A model generated the notes under the pieces. The model made no database searches. It was not told the origin of the DNA and saw only the letters and a list, made by a program, of their open reading frames with translations. This document shows, in pieces, positions 1 through 10,884 of a DNA stretch of 40,339 nt (the stretch's first letter is position 1; every line of letters starts with the position of its first letter). The stretch is from Gymnopilus junonius. Its lineage: Eukaryota; Basidiomycota; Agaricomycetes; Agaricales; Galerinaceae. The position numbers and the translations under genes are program-made. The DNA lies in contig JADNYJ010000297.1 of assembly GCA_015501075.1 (NCBI GenBank), positions 1-40,339 of the forward strand. Direction: 5' to 3'.

Positions 1-697
1 CTTCATTGTGCGACCTGTCCGCCCTATCGACGTGGTGATGCCTTCATATTACGTTTCCAATATGCCGTCCATCCGTCGTGTCCTTGCCATGTTGTGAAGG
101 TCTTTATTATTTATTTTTCTTTTATACCTGTGATCAGTATTTTAACCTTGATTTGTTTTCCAGGTGGCAGAATAGGATCGTTGTCATAGTAAAGTAATAT
201 GAACGTTTTAGACAGGAAGAGGGTCGCCAGGTCTTCTGCGTCCGTTATTTCATTTCATTTTGCGTTTTTGCTCTCTTTCTATCTTTTCTTTTTCTGATGA
301 CACCATTTAGACGAGTACTGTGTTCATGTTGTCACTGTAGTAAGGTTTCCTCAATATATATTGACTGATGTTTGGCTTTTACTTATGCGCCTGCCTGCAC
401 CGTATGACCGCTTTCGTATGGTTACCCTAGTTAGACTGGTTAGGCCTTGATCGGGTCAACATTTCCTGTTTGTATTTTATTTAAATGGAATTTCGTCCAT
501 TTCTTTGCGTCACTCGCTTCGATCATGATAAAAGCTGGATTAACAGTCCAGGCGTAGGACACGCGCTCATCAAAGCTGTCTGGTAAAATAAGGCGCGTTC
601 GTGATGATAACAAGATAATAATAAAAGCGACATGTAACGGCGTTGGCGGAGGTTCGAAAAGGTACGAATGTAAATGGACATTGCCTGAAATTTGAGT
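1..697. other. Intergenic, no gene seen
   Basis: I see no convincing exon chain on either strand. The stretch is T-rich on the plus strand (for example around 250-300) and lies just beyond the 3' end of the minus-strand JmjC-like gene, so part of it is probably that gene's 3' untranslated and terminator region. It could also hold the tail of a gene that begins outside the window. Confidence 0.5.
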
Positions 698-3600
698 TCA
701 TGCTCTGTGCCTGATCCTCTTCTGCGGCTGTGATTCTTCGTTGCCCGTATCATCAGCGGGAGTTGGGCTGCGGAGCCGCTTCGAACTTGGTCTTCGAATG
801 GGTGAGGAACTGGTATCGGTGCCTTTTCTGCGTGATGAGTGATCTACGTTGTGCGCTTCTTGGTTGTCTGCGCCGACATGTTCGTTCTCGCTATCCTCGG
901 TGCCTTTCTGACTGTTGCTGTTTGATGAGCTGTCCTCGTCTTCATCACCAGATCGGGCTCTTTCCTGTTCGGTGCGCTGCAATCTGTGTGAGTTGAATAA
1001 ATGATGCATGAATTCTTCGTTTGTGCTCTCCGGCTGCATATTCTCGTCGACATCGTCTGTTCATATATTTTGTTAGGTTTCACATTGCATCTGGAATATT
1101 GACTTACATTTTTCGGACATTGTAATCAGCTCGTCAATATATCTCAACTCCTTTATCTGCGTGGTGAAATCCTCCTCCATTGAACTTTCAAAATATAATA
1201 TGTCAAGCGCAGTTAATCCTTTGAGAGTTATGTTTAATGCTATGCACGGTGTAGAGTTCAGATATGATAGTTCCGTGGAGGTTAAGTTACTCACGTTTCC
1301 AATAGTTGCCTTGCGTACGTACTACGCACAGCTCGTCCACCGGAAGCTCGCGATTAATATCAACAGTGACAGTATGTGCAATGCAATCCATGAGGTCGTC
1401 CGGGAGACCGAGAGCAAAACATTCCATTTTCATCTCCTCTTTGATCGCCTTTCTGAAAGGATCGTTGATACACGGAAATGTGCCTGCTATCTGACGCTTG
1501 AGCATATTCACGGTGCAATTTGATACTCCTTCGTGACCATTTTTAATCGCCTCTTCCTTGTAAGAGAAGAGGGCAGAGCATTGCAACGCGAGATAACCAG
1601 CGGCGAAGTTCGCAAGTCCGATTCCGAGTTTTCCTTGAGGATCTGCTTTGTCTCTGATTTCGTAGTTAGCGTTTAGCCAGTGTATGATGTCTTTGGAGAG
1701 CCCTCGCGCATGAATTGCGGCCCGACGATTTAGCAGCGGCACCGCGTTGTTGTCGTATTTCCAGTGCTCGTCTTTCTGCTGCGTTGTCAGCTTGCTGTTG
1801 GGCTCATTCATAGAGTAGGTGTAGGTGTCGAAATCGAATATGTGTTGCATGATGCCTATATTGCACAGTGTCAGAATGTCGACGAGAGATTTTATGTCTT
1901 TTGGGTAAGGGACATGCGCTCGTGTTTCATCTGGTTTACTGATTTGTCAATTATCATCATAGTGAAAAGAAGTAGAGTCTGACCATCTTCTTCTAAAGTA
2001 TCTCTTGTCAATGCTCCATGTACAAACACGATCATTTGTCGCATGACTTGGAGAAAATCATTGTGCGTTGTGTGTGTGAGGAGCTTCTCGAGAACGAAGG
2101 TGTGAATCATTCCCAGAAACGTATCTTGTATTGTGGACATTGCGAAGAAGTGGGAGCCCATGGTGACTGAATTTTGCAATGTTAAGACTGCGTGAGGAGT
2201 ATTTGGACGCATAATCCTAAAATGCGATAAGAAATTTTATGTGGTTGAAAGAAGTTATTACTTACAACATTGTCCCTGGTCTGACGAGGATAGCTTCGAT
2301 GTCCCATTTCTCGTCATTTACGGCTTCCGCCATAAAACTCTGGTACAAATCTGCGTTTTCGAAGGTGTCTCGAGGTGCTATTCCTAGGATCCACCATTCA
2401 AGTCCGGAAAGTGGTGCGGCAGTTGTTGCGCCTCCTCCAGCTATCACGTGCCATTTGCGGAAGGCGCCTTCGGTTGATGCAGAAGCCCAACGGAGATCCT
2501 TTATAGGAGGGGCAATGCTTTTGCACGAAACATCATTCTGTGTTTCGTGAAGAGCGTGTGCGTCTGATGAATACGCAGTGCGTTCAATGCCTTGAAGAGG
2601 CATTGAAAATTTCGACGCATTTAGCACCTTGCCGTTTGCTTGTTCGACAGCGTCCAATATCTGTGACACGCGGCCGTGTCTCATGCTTTCGTCTTTACCT
2701 GAAGTTTGCGTTATATCTTTGTCCGTTCTTTCTGGGCATGCAGCTGACTCACCTTTGCTGACGTAGAGAGATTGGTCTGGTTTAAAGGATGAGATAACGA
2801 CGTCATCTGTCGTTTGTTGGTCACTTACCTTGGATGTCAACGATTGCTTCCAACGAGCCAAGTTTCTTGAGGGCTGCCTTGAACGTGAGAGTGGAAAAGG
2901 GTTGGCCGTATACGTATATGTGCTGCTTGTCGAAAATGTCTTGGACCTCTCTGTCAGTCAGGTGCATATATTTTTCATAACTGATTGAGTAGATCCCTGA
3001 GGTCTTCGGACTATGAATATGCTTAGGTTCACTGTCTATATACCCTTGTTCAACGGCATCTGCTAAATTCGTGAGTGCGTTGAGAATGTCGGGTGACTTT
3101 ATACCGTTTAGCGTTGCATCAACGTCGTTAAAGTACTTATACTTACATTGACTGTTGGCCTGTATTGGAACGCATCGTTCTTCCAAATCGGTTCCTCTGC
3201 AGTGTTGTTGTTCAATTTGGCGCCGTAAACCATATATGTCTTGGGTGCTGAGAATTTCTGTTTCGGCGTGTTATAATGTTATTATCGAAATGCATATCGT
3301 TCCATATACTGACCACAGCTGCGTCGTCGGTGTTCAGCGTTATCGGGTTTTCTGTCTATTTGCTTGGTCAGGTTGGTATTATATGAGCCGCCGCAGACTA
3401 CTCAACGTATAGCGCTGTGTTGACAGGCTGGTAGTATTTTGCCCTTGTAGGCACAAAGGGTTTGACGTCGTCCTCTTCGACTTCTACGATTTCCTTGCTT
3501 TTGAACTGCTTGCTTGATTTTGTCTTCGGAGCAGGGGGGTCTTTATACTCTTTTCGACCTCCCGCCGCTTCCGCTGCATTTCGTAGTCTAGCAGATTTCC

Positions 3601-5674
3601 GGGTAGAGTCCACCACATCTTTGTCCTTCTTCTTAGTACCTTTGTTTTTCTTCTTATTGTCGGGTCCGTTGTCAGCGTTATGTTCGTTTGACTTGCTCTG
3701 ATTTGTCGTACTCGAACCTAAATACGTTAATAGTGGCTTCACGTTACGGATATCTATCTGCCCACCTGCTCCGTGTTCGACGTGGTTACCCCCGCCTATC
3801 TCTGTATCAGTTCTGTTGACGTCTGCTTCGCCTCCCCCTTCCTCATTACGATCCTGGTCTTCTTGCTGATACTTTCCTCCTGCATCCGCTTTGTCTCTTT
3901 CATCGTGCTTCTCGCTGTCTGTGTCTTTCTGCACCTGAATAACCTTTTCACCCTCAGCGTCTCTCTCTCTCTCAATGCTATTGTCTCCTTCATCGCCTTC
4001 GCGGTATTGCGTCTGTTCAGTCGGCCTTTGGAGGGCCAGTTGATTAATAAAGCGCGCACTGTCGTGATTTGTCACTCACTCTCTCTGATCCACGGGCGTG
4101 GGTGAATAGGCATCAGATATACGTGGCGTTAGGTCTATAGGACGAAAGAAGGAAACGGCAGGGTTGGTTGAAGGGAGGTCTTCAAAAGCTTTCCATTCCT
4201 CTGAATGTATAAGCTCTTGCAGACACGTCCTAGCATTACGGCCATTCACCGCCATTTCGAGGAGACACTGCCAAATTCTCATTTCTAAAGAAAGAAGTAC
4301 AGGGGGTTTGTCGTTTCCGAGAGAAATACAGAGCTAGAATGGATATGTCAGATGTCAGTAAATATTGTTTATGCATTTTTATTTTTATTTTTATTTTTAT
4401 TTTTACGCACTTTGAGGAGGTTTTCGCGGCCGACCGAATGTATGTTTCGCAATGCATGAGGAAATAGAAGGAAGATAGGCGATAGCGGCTCCGCTAGATC
4501 AGAAGGAAATCGCAGTTGGCCGGGTTTGACCTTTCTGAAAAATTCTTTAGCTCTGTATTCGTCTGCTTCGGACCAGTTTCTAGGATTCATATATTCCGAG
4601 AAGGCAGCTTTCTTGTCTGGCAAAGACGGTATCTGATCTGATGATGAAAGACTGCCCTTCAGCTTGTAGGCCAAATTGAATGCCGCGACCGAGAAGTTCT
4701 CTATTATGTTGTCTATTTCACCTTGTACATGTTGATGTGCGACTGTTTTTAAGTGATGCACTATCAGGTCATCCGTTGAGGAACTTAATACGGGAGGACC
4801 ATGAACGATGTTCTCTCCGTGTGACCTGACCTGACGAAGGAGCTGCGGAATGTCGTATAACTTATCGTAATGTGGAAACTGTTGCATTGCGTCGATTGCA
4901 CTACGTTAGTTCACGTCTATCGCACCTTGTTATGTGCTCTTACCTTTATTGTTTCCAACATTTCGTTGTTCAACAGCTTTGGTAGTATTTTCGTTGGCGT
5001 TATGCGAACACCCGGCTTAGACGCCTGATACATGCGCTCCACCATTGCATACGCCGAAATCAGCGAAAATAGTTCCTCGTGAGTGTGGACATTGGGAGGA
5101 TTTGACGTCGGTAGCTGAGCTAGTTGCTGTGCGAGATGGTTGGGAAGATTCTTGTATTCCAACTTTAACCCAAGCAACGTTCGCATACGGAGAGAATTGT
5201 CGTCATAGCTTTGAAATATGCGTTCTTCATATTTTGAGAGACGGGATATGAATGGCTATGTCGCATGGTTGAGTGTATATATTTACGTGATTATTAAAAA
5301 ACTTGCCTGTATTATATGCGTCTCGTCAAACAAAGTGTTCAACCCTTCCGTGTTGGATCCCACGATGATGTCGGTGATGAATCCAATTTCGTTCAGTTTT
5401 TCGCATCTACGACGCGGGTTTTGGTCGAAAGACGTTTCTGAGAGCGGCACTATCAGTATTTGAAGACGTCAGCAATTCAAGTTGGCATCGTTTGGTGACT
5501 CGAAGTGTAAACAGATAAAGAGACTTACTCGAGTAGTCCGACTGTATGTTATCTGGGCGCTTGAACGCCCTGTCGTCTGCTTACGCGATGTTCGTGGCAC
5601 GGAAGAAGAAGAGTAGCTAAACGTATGCCTTCAACACGTTTGCGCTTAGGGCAGGTGATGTTTCCCACGGTCAT
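698..5674 (-). CDS. JmjC-domain-like protein, probably non-catalytic, 15 exons
   Basis: Plus-strand exon coordinates, in gene order: 5674-5638, 5576-5529, 5449-5307, 5255-4944, 4878-4407, 4284-4080, 4025-3407, 3355-3314, 3257-3147, 3096-2829, 2776-2266, 2216-1984, 1930-1295, 1218-1108, 1056-698. These total 4107 bases, 1368 residues plus stop, with every junction in phase. The N-terminal half is unrecognised. Residues about 410-610 are a highly charged, low-complexity Lys/Glu/Asp linker with an RKSARL motif. The JmjC fold lies at about 840-970: KWHVIAGGGAT, GLEWWILG, then RPNTPHAVLT and GSHFFA, followed by the helical tail SLVDILTLC typical of the agaricomycete JmjC expansion. Family members use His-x-Asp...His to hold Fe(II) for 2-oxoglutarate-dependent demethylation or hydroxylation. 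Here His862 and His931 are present, but the Asp position is Ile864, so catalysis is doubtful. The C-terminus is Ser/Asp/Glu-rich with basic nuclear-signal-like patches. Exon 1 and the GTGTTG donor after it are the weakest part. The family assignment is firm; the exact start is not. Confidence 0.82.
4376..4405. repeat. (TTTTTA)5 microsatellite at an intron donor
   Basis: Five perfect TTTTTA units. On the minus strand they read TAAAAA and run directly into the GTAAAA splice donor of the 4285-4406 intron of the JmjC-like gene, so changes in repeat number alter intron length next to the donor but not the coding sequence. Confidence 0.95.
5256..5306 (-). other. GC-AG intron
   Basis: The best join between two well-supported exons of the JmjC-like gene uses GCAAGT at the donor and ATAG at the acceptor. 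It gives a 51-base intron in phase 0, matching the 49-56 base length of most introns in this gene. The only nearby GT donor (GTAAAT) would leave an intron of about 31 bases. GCAAGT is the usual consensus of the minor GC-AG class. Confidence 0.7.
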
Positions 5675-8236
5675 GGTTCCGTCACATGCGATACAAAGTG
5701 TTGAAAAACAGGACTTGGACAGGACCTCTGATTATTGGGAGTGAACTCGGATATTGGCCCTGCTAGCGTCCACCTATCGCCAGTATCGAGTGCATCAGAC
5801 ATGGATCCATAGTCAACCACAAAACGGCCTTGCCGCCCGATGTCGGATACCATCCACCTATGAGTGGCCCATGGGCTAGTGGCCCGAACAACGCCCTTAC
5901 CGTATGTCGCTAGGCCATTTCGCCTCTCAATCCTGTTCCCTTCTTGTCGCAAAAAATTCATGCTCAATTGAGTTGTCAGAAAGACCCCATAGTGGTTGCC
6001 ATCAAATTATTGACAGCTCGGAGGAGGAAAAAGGACGAGGAGGAAGAAATATAGGAATTAGATTTATTACTAACATGTAACAGACGTCTTAAACTAACGT
6101 AGACGATGATCTAAAGCCTTGTGCAGCAGGAGAAATTCTTTAAACAAATTTTGCAATTTCTTTGGATTTTTTTTTACTTGGATACATAGTCCACCCAAAA
6201 ATGGGCGAAATTTGGAGATGGATTCGAAATCTACCAAAAAATGGCCGCCAAAGGCAAAAATTTTGTCAACCTATTTTTCACCCAAAACGGCCAGTTTTGT
6301 ATCCGAGTTCCCTCAGAACAATCAGAGGTCCTTCAAAGACTTTCCATTTATTCCCCATGCACTGTTTTGTGTAGGATGATCATATTATATTTGTGTGGGA
6401 TGATCATATTGTATGTTTCCTGCGCTCTGTTGTTCCGAGGTCTGTTTAGTAGAGTGTCGCTAGATAGAAAAATAAGCTGATATCTGGTTCGCATGCTGAA
6501 TTTAATTTCCTTGAACCGTCCAGTGTCATCGAATATTGCCAGCTGAACAAACGGGTCAATAGATCGTTTCTCAGTTTGAAGTTGACGAAAGCAGAATTGC
6601 ATGTAAGTGGGTAAAGTATAAAGAATAATACAGTATACTTATTATAAATCAGATTTTATGCATTGGGAAGAAGAGTACGTCGCCTCCTTCTAACTCGTAT
6701 GTGTTTCACATTGTGATACATCCGCCAGCTGATACACGCCTGAAAAGATGCTCGCATCTGATCTGATTTTCTTCACAGTGAGAACTTAATAAGACACAGG
6801 CATAGTTCTTGCTTGTTCGCATTGCAACATTTACAAGGAGTCAGATTCACCTAGTTTGGAGTGATTGACTTTGCACTGAAACAAATTTTTGATTGACGCA
6901 GGCTTCACTTCCTCGTGTCAGTTTCTGTGCATGGTAGAAGGCCGAAAACCTTGATGTTGTGTCGTTTGGTGGTGCAGCATTTAAAGCTTCATTGTGAACG
7001 ACGTTTCTCGAATGCCAATGCGTTTGTTTATTGCATTTCTAAGTTGCATGTGTCACTCTAGTGAAAGCTTTTGATAATTCGAAAGGAATAGGTTCGTGGT
7101 GTTAAGTGAAAGCGTTGGTTATATGCAAGGAATCCGTTTATTTTAAGTTCTGAAGGTGGCTTGATTGCTCAAGACCCCGACCTCGCTCCGCTTCGGGCAA
7201 AGAACAGGTCCAAGCATAATGAGAGAAACAAAAACATAGACCAAGAAAGAGGACGAGCAAACAGATGTACACGAATTCTGACCGTTCCATCAAACCACGT
7301 GGAGAGAGTAAAGGCCCTCTAAACAGATTATTTGGAGATTATGCAGGATACTCAAAACGCCATGGCGGTGGAGTACCCCGATTCCTTCTCCTCCTCCTAC
7401 TCACCCTCTTGGCCCGCCCATCATCCGAATTCGCGCCATCTGTTTAAGTATATAGTATATAAACATATTCTTGTTGTAATTCTTACAGTTTCACGTCTGT
7501 GTACCCTTAAAAGAAGGTCAGGAGAACTAGGAGTACCTACCTTGATAGACCCTGCATAGACGGTTCATGAAAAGGGACGGAAGTGGAAATGATCTCCCAG
7601 AGTTACGAGCGAGGATGCGTCATTAGTAAGGGTAGTGGCATGGATGTCAACGAGTCGGTGCTAGTTACGTGGAGCACTGCGTAGGTACGAGAAGGGGAAT
7701 AGCAGAGGGGGGGGGGGAGTGCGAGCTGAGGCTGTCATATTCGAATTGGATCCTAACTACCGGTATTGAGTTACTGAGTTGAGGTAGGAACGATGTACGG
7801 CAAGAGTGTTCTATAAAAACGGCAACTCAATTGCTCATCCAGTTGTACAAAGGCATCCACCTGGCGTTGAGTCTCAGCTTGACCTTTTTGTCTCATGTGT
7901 AGACGAACGTAGCCAGCGTTGGTGGTGGGTATGGGGACGTAGTCTTGAGGCGGCGAGTTCTGATGATTGATCTAGAGAGCGGGGCCACATGTGAGATTGG
8001 AAAGGAAGAATGGACGCGCGGCTAGACATTGTGTTTGGATGATTGCTATTGGAATAATCTTTTCGAGATCGAGAGAATTCAAATTGTTGATTGCGAAGAA
8101 TATTTAACTAGCTGGGTTCAGTGGTACTGAGTGTGTTAAAGTTTATGGCAATCATCAAGGGCCCAAAGCTAGAGGGCGGCCGTAAGTTGGAACACCATTC
8201 ACGTGATAGTGTAGCCGTTAGTGTTATTATTAACAA
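5675..8236. other. Gene-poor stretch with degenerate repeats
   Basis: No complete gene is seen. About 45 bases beginning TATCCGAGTTC occur at 6299 on the plus strand and again, inverted and diverged, at about 5710-5755. The word ATAGGTGGAY occurs twice on the minus strand at about 5770-5860. A short open frame at 6480-6602 (minus) has protein-like composition but no splice partner that I could find. An 11-G run lies at 7707-7717. The stretch probably includes the JmjC-like gene's promoter plus eroded mobile-element DNA. Confidence 0.5.
7707..7717 (+). repeat. Homopolymer run of 11 G
   Basis: Eleven consecutive G residues in otherwise AT-balanced intergenic DNA. Such runs are unstable in copying and prone to sequencing error. 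Confidence 0.9.
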
Positions 8237-8290
8237 GGCTGGCGAGGTAGTTTACTACCCGAGTTCTTATGTAACGTAGTCAGCTTAATA
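8237..8290 (+). mobile_element. Fragment matching the Helitron 5' region
   Basis: The segment holds GGCTGGCGAG followed closely by a 33-base block beginning ACTACCCGAG and ending TAGTCAGCTTA. The same two blocks, with two base differences in the longer one, lie at 24480-24536, just inside the proposed 5' end of the intact Helitron. Spacing between the blocks differs and no TC terminus is visible here, so this is an eroded or non-autonomous relative rather than a clean end. Confidence 0.6.
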
Positions 8291-8887
8291 CTTATAATAA
8301 TTACCAATTACCAATTAATCAGAACGTAGTCCCTGATTAAGTAAGCGTGTCGGATAACCCGGTGACAAAGCATCCTTCATTGTTTTTACGTTATTTTAAA
8401 TCACCGCTTGTACCCACGCTCTTCAGAGATCCTGCGATGTATCTCCCATCTCTTTACAGACAGCGATGGTGACGTATTGGAGTATTTTTCAGTTCGAATG
8501 TGGCTGTTCTTAATAGATGGTAATGATCATTTCGTGCTATGACCAATCACAAAGCTGCGTAAGGAGCTCTTTCTTATTCCGCTGCGGGGAATAACGTATT
8601 TTGTTCCCGTTTGGTCACTGTTGACCATTATTCAGGTGGACACAATGTGCTGACGTCATTAGATTTGTGAGATATACGACAGGCGACGTGTGCTGAATCT
8701 GACCGCTCGTTCATTAATACATTTACAATAACGATAGGGCCAGCAAGCGGCAAAGCCCGCTACCTATTGCAGTCTCCTATGTCCCTTCACTAATTGTCTC
8801 AAAAACGCTAATGAATTGATTGTATATCGATATAGCCATCCGAGCAAGATCGTGCCTTTTACTGCGAAAGATTTTTTTCAAACAACT
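8291..8887. other. Intergenic, no gene seen
   Basis: AT-rich DNA after the Helitron-like fragment, including a direct repeat of TTACCAA at about 8303-8317. I see no supported exons. Confidence 0.45.
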
Positions 8888-9103
8888 CTAAGACCCTCTT
8901 CCATAAGTAGCGGGAATTATCGGCTCTGCTCGTGCATAACTTTGCTCATTGACGAAAAACGGCCGATGGCCTCCTAGTGTTGCATCATACTGAGCCAGGT
9001 CCAGGATTGCATGTGAAATGTTGGTGACGCGTGGATGCGTTTTTTGCAGTAGCTCCGGATCAAGAGGAGGAAGGTTGTAAGGAAGGAGAGGCTGATTGAA
9101 CAT
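8888..9103 (-). CDS. Short unrecognised reading frame (71 aa), possible gene fragment
   Basis: An ATG-started frame of 71 residues with protein-like composition: a Pro/Leu-rich start (LPPLDPELLQ), then HPRVTNISHAILDLAQYDA and LGGHRPFFVNEQSYA. It has no transmembrane segment or recognised motif. It stands alone between the Helitron-like fragment and the F-box/nucleotidyltransferase-like gene, with no obvious splice partners. It may be a terminal exon of a decayed gene or a captured piece. I do not recognise the family. Confidence 0.35.
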   Translation of the reverse strand: MFNQPLLPYNLPPLDPELLQKTHPRVTNISHAILDLAQYDATLGGHRPFFVNEQSYARAEPIIPATYGRGS

Positions 9104-9233
9104 TCCGGTCCTTCAATCCATACCAACCCCGTGTGAAGTGAATACGGCCTCTTGTCCAAACTTTAGCCATCCTTCCCACTCCAACGCGATAACTTATATA
9201 TGGTGCACATTCATTTCTTTGTAGCCATGCAAC

Positions 9234-9255
9234 GGGGGGAGGGGGGAGGGGCGGA
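9234..9255 (+). repeat. G-rich tract able to form a quadruplex
   Basis: Runs of 6, 6 and 4 G separated by single A residues, then CGG. Four or more G-triplets separated by short loops can be drawn, so a G-quadruplex is possible on the plus strand. It lies about 310 bases beyond the stop of the neighbouring minus-strand gene. Confidence 0.7.
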
Positions 9256-9567
9256 GTATGGCCAAATCAAATTCTACCTTTGTGGCTCCTCACGTTGGAC
9301 GGAAGCATATGGTACCTGGATACCAGGAAAATTTGCGAGTAGTATCATATTGAGACTGCTTGTCGTTAAGTATGAAGAAATTAGATAACTTTGCATCGAG
9401 AACATGAAGTAGTACAATGCATTGAGGATATAAATCTAAACAAAGGCAAAAGAAATAGAGTACACGGTGATCTGATATGTCCGATATTTTGTACTCGTGG
9501 TAATACTATGTCTATCTGACTTGTCCCAGAGAATTGGGTGTAACTATGAAGTCAACGTCCGTTGGCT

Positions 9568-10762
9568 TTATTGGCGTTTGAAATCGCTCTGCCTCGGCCT
9601 TTTAAGTACAATGAGAAAATAATATAAATATTGCAGAACCCACCTCCAGATAAAAGGCTCTGCAATTCTGATATATGAACCATTCGATACCACGCCAGTT
9701 TCCGTTGTCAATACTTCGAATCCTACGTTCATGACGCAATTTCCGTAATACGGTCTTGTAGCATTGGTGAGGGCTTCTGCTGTACATTAAAATGAGGGGT
9801 TTTTTGATTAAATGCAGATCACAGTACCTTTGAAAGTTATTCTCCAACAATGTTTGTCAGTAACATATCTGATTCCGATGACAAGGTCGTCTTCATGAAA
9901 GCCAACATGTCTTCGATCTAGTACCTTGAATCCCCTTTTCTCATATTTGACTTTCCAGTTGGAAATGTTGACTTCTGTTCCTTTTTGATTATCCTTGCAC
10001 ACATAAGACACTCGGTTGCCGAACGTGCTGACTGGAAAGATAGAAACAGCGTCATCGGCTGTTAAGAAATTCATGACCGCGGCTGGGAGGGAAGATTGCA
10101 GTTGTATAGCAGATCTCATAAAAATTCCGTTGCTTACTAGAGTGGAATTCGAACAATACATGCTCGATCGGGTTTGTGTCGGTAACGATTATTTGAACAC
10201 GGAGCAGCTCGATGTGACCTCGCGTGGATGCTACAAACTTCTTGAATGTATATACGCCCAAAAGGGGGGCGTTGCTGGAGCTGTTGTTAAGGAGTGCATT
10301 TTGACAGTGTTGTTGATGGTGCTCTGAAATATCCTGGTAGCTTTCTTCGCGAGTCGCGTATGTGTATCCTTGAGATAGCAGCCAATAACACACATCGCTC
10401 GCTCCAGCAGCTCTAAGGAATATATCCATGTCACTTCCTGGATAGATGGAACGATCGAAAAATTGGAGTGCGAAGGATCCCGATATGATGGCATTTGTGC
10501 GTCGAAGGAGTCTCCTGAAAGCCGATACGTGTATGAACCATTTTTTGTAGATCGTGGTGGGGTCCCATGTTGTTCGTTTGTACCATGTAACGAGACTGTA
10601 GACGGCCCTGCTCGTTTTAGACAAGTTGATAATGGTAAATATGTCAAGGTGGGAGAAAAATGATTTGAGGAGTTCCGGACAGCACTTGAGCAAAAAAGAA
10701 TCAAAGGATGTAAGTGTCATGGTTGTGTGATTGTTGTGCATGTAAAGATCGTCTGTGAACAT
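9568..10762 (-). CDS. F-box-like protein with nucleotidyltransferase-fold motif
   Basis: Three exons, 10762-10138, 10082-9828 and 9776-9568, joined in phase 1 at both introns (55 and 51 bases), give 362 residues. An F-box-like helix lies at about 28-60 (CPELLKSFFSHLD...SRAVYSLV). At 92-116 is IISGSFALQFFDR followed by GSDMDIFL: a Gly-Ser pair (95-96) then Asp-x-Asp (D111, D113), the signature layout of the DNA polymerase-beta/MNT nucleotidyltransferase fold. The stretch HSTAVMNFLTADDAVSIFP crosses intron 1 and resembles a block I associate with agaricomycete F-box-like proteins of this type. Whether it transfers nucleotides is unknown: a third carboxylate was not identified. An alternative 45-base in-frame intron near the end (about 9602-9646) would shorten the protein by 15 residues. 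An SCF-type adaptor role is inference. Confidence 0.75.
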
Positions 10763-10884
10763 AGCACGACCTTTGTAAATGTTTCGTTGCGCGATTTTTA
10801 GTTTTGCTGTGTGGTTATTTAATGGTTAAGTGAATGAAATCGCGGCACAATTTATACTTAAATGAAACACACCGGTATACATTA

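Noticed and set aside
3462..4105. Plus-strand open frames with hydrophobic peptides that look like membrane proteins
   Set aside because: They are the reverse strand of the Lys/Glu/Asp-rich linker exon of the JmjC-like gene.
5671..5967. 98-codon minus-strand open frame just upstream of the JmjC-like gene
   Set aside because: It overlaps the proposed first exon of that gene in another frame and matches the repeat-like DNA at 6.3 kb and 17.4 kb, not a protein family.
9602..9850. 82-codon minus-strand frame as the third exon of the F-box/nucleotidyltransferase-like gene
   Set aside because: It cannot be joined in phase; the neighbouring frame (LTNATRPYYGN...) joins exactly at both the acceptor and the stop.
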